A model generated the notes under the pieces. It was not told where the DNA came from. It was given only the letters and a program-made list of their open reading frames with translations, and searched no databases. This document shows positions 61,899 through 64,000 of a stretch of 64,000 nt of DNA, piece by piece. Both the position numbers and the translations under genes were made by a program. Location: the NCBI GenBank assembly GCA_027257055.1, contig JAPVLO010000573.1:377001-441000 (forward strand), in the 5' to 3' direction. Source of the DNA: Cephalopachus bancanus (taxonomy: Eukaryota; Chordata; Mammalia; Primates; Tarsiidae). The number at the start of each line of letters is the position of its first letter. The stretch's first letter is position 1.

Positions 61899-62190
61899 GC
61901 TGGGCTCGGTGGCTCAGCCTGTAATCCCGGCACTTTGGGAGGCTGAGATGAGTGGATTGCCTGAGCGCGCAGGTTCGAGACTTGCCTGGGCAACTTGGCA
62001 AGACCTCATCTCTACAATAAATCAAAAATTAGCTGGGCGTGGTAGCACGCGCCTGTAATTCCAGCTACCTGGAAGACTGAGGCGGAAGGATCACCAGAGC
62101 CCAGCAGGTTGAGGCTGAGGTGGCCGGGAGTGTGCTACTGCATTTCAGTCTGGGTGACAGAGTGAGAATCCAACTCAAAAAAAAAAAAGA
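61899..62190 (+). repeat. Alu, in tandem with the one before
   Basis: 'gctgggctcggtggctcagc' to an A tail with aaag. Same direction as its left neighbour. Confidence 0.95.
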
Positions 62191-62492
62191 AAAGAAAATT
62201 ATCAGGCTACCATCAAGAAAGAAATATATATGTTTTGAAAACTATGTTGAATTCTAGCATTTTATGGATAAAAGGGAAAGACAAAAGCTATAATAGAGCA
62301 AATATGTTTTTCTTAATCAAAATTTCAGGTGTAAATATGATGAAAAACATCTTAATTTATTTATGCTACTACCATTACATAATTCAGTATTTATGCTTCT
62401 CATACATGAGAAAAATACAAGTTCATCAGGTCCCAGGAAAAACTCTGCCAGGTTGTATGTACATGCAGTATATTTGTAAAGTTCACATTTAA

Positions 62493-62793
62493 GCCGGGCT
62501 CAGTGGCTCAGCCTGTAATCCTGCGCCTTTGGGAGGCTGAGGTGAGTGGATTGCCTGAGCCCGCGGGTTCGAGACCTGCCTGGGCAGCGAGACCTCATCT
62601 CTACAATAAATAAAAAATAAAAAAAATCAGCCGGGCGTGGTAGTGCATGCCTGTAATTCTGGCTACTTGGAAGGCTGAGGCAGAAGGATGGGCGGAGCCC
62701 AGCAGGTCAAGGCTGCGGTGGCCAGGAGCGGCCACTGCACTCCAGTCTGGGTGACAGAGTAAGACTCCAACACACACACACACACACAAAAAG
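62493..62793 (+). repeat. Alu with (CA)n tail
   Basis: 'gccgggctcagtggctcag' head; the tail became 'acacacacacacacacac' (62771-62787). 'gttcacatttaa' flanks both ends (62481-62492, 62795-62806). Confidence 0.96.
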
Positions 62794-63469
62794 AGTTCAC
62801 ATTTAAAACTATAACAAGGTGGTCTTTTAAAATAATTAAAACTTGCCATGTACGAGATCATGCTCTAATCTTTGATAAAGTTGAAGAATATACTCTCAAT
62901 GAAGCTTTATAACTAGGTCTTTCTTAATTACACTACTTATCTGAAATGACACTATTGAGAAATATAATGTTTTTCTCATATTGAGTCTAGAATAGTCCTG
63001 ATTTTTTGGTAGAACTACTAGTTGGATCTCATGTATGATACTTGTGAGAGTAATTTTTTTTTAATTCACCAAAGTTAAGTGTCTGTTCTATATGGGACCA
63101 CTTAGTATCTCTACTGAAGAATTTGGAAGCATTTGTCTAGTTTTAGACTAGTGTGGAATCAACATGAATCAATACACATTAAATTCAATTACAGCATTTT
63201 AAGTAAGACAGCAGAGGACATTTTACAATGGGAATATCTTCTGTTCTTTTTTAAATGTCTATGAAAGTTGGTAGGTAGATAGATTATAGAAACATAAGGC
63301 TTAGGTGGAAACACTCCTTTAACTACATAAGAGGCAACAGGACAGTGTTGTCCTGTTATACAACACATATATATACAATATTAATACAACACATCTGTTA
63401 CTCTCTTGGGTTTCAAATACAGATTGCTGTCCAGTGGGAACTTGTAGGTGTATCTTCAAAGCTCCAGGC

Positions 63470-63523
63470 AGACTACTCTTTTCCCTCAGAAACTCAACAG
63501 ACTACTCTTTTCCCTCAGAAACT
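63470..63523 (+). repeat. Short tandem duplication, period 29
   Basis: 'agactactcttttccctcag' plus aaact stands at 63470-63494 and again, unchanged, at 63499-63523, with caac between. Confidence 0.95.
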
Positions 63524-63527
63524 GTAG

Positions 63528-63646
63528 CCAGACACAGAGGAGTGTTCCTGTAAGCCCAGCTATTTGAGAGGCTGACACAGGATGATTACTTAGTCCTGGA
63601 GTTTGAGACCAGGGAGGACAATATAGCAAGATCCTGTTTCAATTTT
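63528..63646 (+). repeat. Alu-related monomer (FLAM/FRAM-like)
   Basis: 'ccagacacagaggagtgttc', 'gaggctgacacaggatgatt' and 'gagtttgagaccagggagg', a single diverged arm. Confidence 0.7.
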
Positions 63647-63647
63647 T

Positions 63648-63946
63648 TATTTTTTATTTTTTTGAGTTGGAGTCTCACCCTGTTGCCCAGACTGGAGTCC
63701 AGTGGCCACTCCCGGCCACTGCAGCCTCGACCTGCTGGGCTCCGGCGATCCTTCCGCCTCAGCCTTCCAAGTAGCTGGAATTACAGGCACGTGCTACCAT
63801 GCCCAGCTGATTTTTTGATTTATCGTAGAGATGAGGTCTCGCCAAGTTGCCCAGGCGGGTCTCGAACCCGCGGGCTCAGGCAATTCACTTACCTCAGCCT
63901 CCCAAAGCGCGGGATTGATTACAGGCTGAGCCACCGAGCCAGGCTC
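63648..63946 (-). repeat. Alu, young type
   Basis: 'gagttggagtctcaccctg' to 'gccaccgagccaggct'. 'tgtttcaattttt' flanks both ends. It has the T-arm-like B box. Confidence 0.95.
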
Positions 63947-64000
63947 TGTTTCAATTTTTTTTAAAAAGCACTACAAGAATGCTGATTTTAGTTATAAGAA

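Larger units (their letters stand above)
56129..64000 (-). other. KREMEN1: KREMEN1 intron 1, downstream part
   Basis: At least 7.9 kb without exon 1. 56130-57510 and 62810-63460 show no element I know; 59230-59640 resembles an ancient, unassigned repeat ('ggaggattttgagcagagaa', 'gacatgatctgatttatcc'). Confidence 0.85.

Overview
This is mammalian nuclear DNA, almost certainly from a non-anthropoid primate, probably a strepsirrhine. About fifty dimeric 7SL-derived Alu elements are present. Most differ from the human AluJ/S/Y sequences and from the ruffed-lemur/mouse-lemur and galago Alus as I remember them: 'gcctgtaatcccgcgcctttggg', 'gagacctcatctctacaataaa' and 'ggccgggagcggccactgcac' are typical here. 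L1, L2, MIR, MaLR LTRs and DNA-transposon remnants complete the background. Species cannot be fixed from the window; a lineage such as the aye-aye is possible but is a guess.

One protein-coding gene is recognisable: KREMEN1, on the minus strand and running right to left. Eight coding exons can be placed to the base (exons 2 to 9): 55966-56128, 51307-51398, 27857-27981, 23730-23883, 9958-10290, 8824-9033, 7600-7684 and 5023-5191. All have AG/GT borders and compatible phases. Joined, they give residues 31 to 473 of a 473-residue type I membrane receptor: kringle (exons 2+3), WSC (exons 4+5), CUB (exon 6), a glycosylated Ser/Thr-rich stem (exon 7), transmembrane helix (exon 8) and cytoplasmic tail (exon 9). 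Exon 1, with the signal peptide and promoter, lies beyond base 64000. A roughly 4-kb 3' UTR, free of Alus, runs from 5022 to a single canonical poly(A) signal at 987-992. Bases 1-960 are flanking DNA.

The remaining roughly 95% is intron, and most of what can be read in it is transposable elements. Intron 8 (5192-7599) has three Alus. Intron 5 (10291-23729) holds an Alu cluster, an L1 carrying a second L1 inside it, a long HAL1/L1M-like copy, an L1 3' end with a nested Alu, MIRs, a mariner end, an MLT1 LTR and a perfect 35-bp inverted repeat. Intron 4 (23884-27856) is mostly antisense L1M with Alus. Intron 3 (27982-51306, 23 kb) has several MaLR LTRs, L2s, many Alus and an old DNA transposon at 47392-50291 broken up by seven to eight Alus. 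Introns 2 and 1 have younger Alus with clear target-site duplications and long stretches where I recognise nothing.

I see no operon, CRISPR array, phage-like module or other unknown system. The observations most worth a second look are the long perfect inverted repeat near exon 5, the tRNA T-arm-like B box in the young Alus, the dispersed DNA transposon, the very short L1 insertions, and a coding-like but broken stretch at 18325-18808 that I could not identify.
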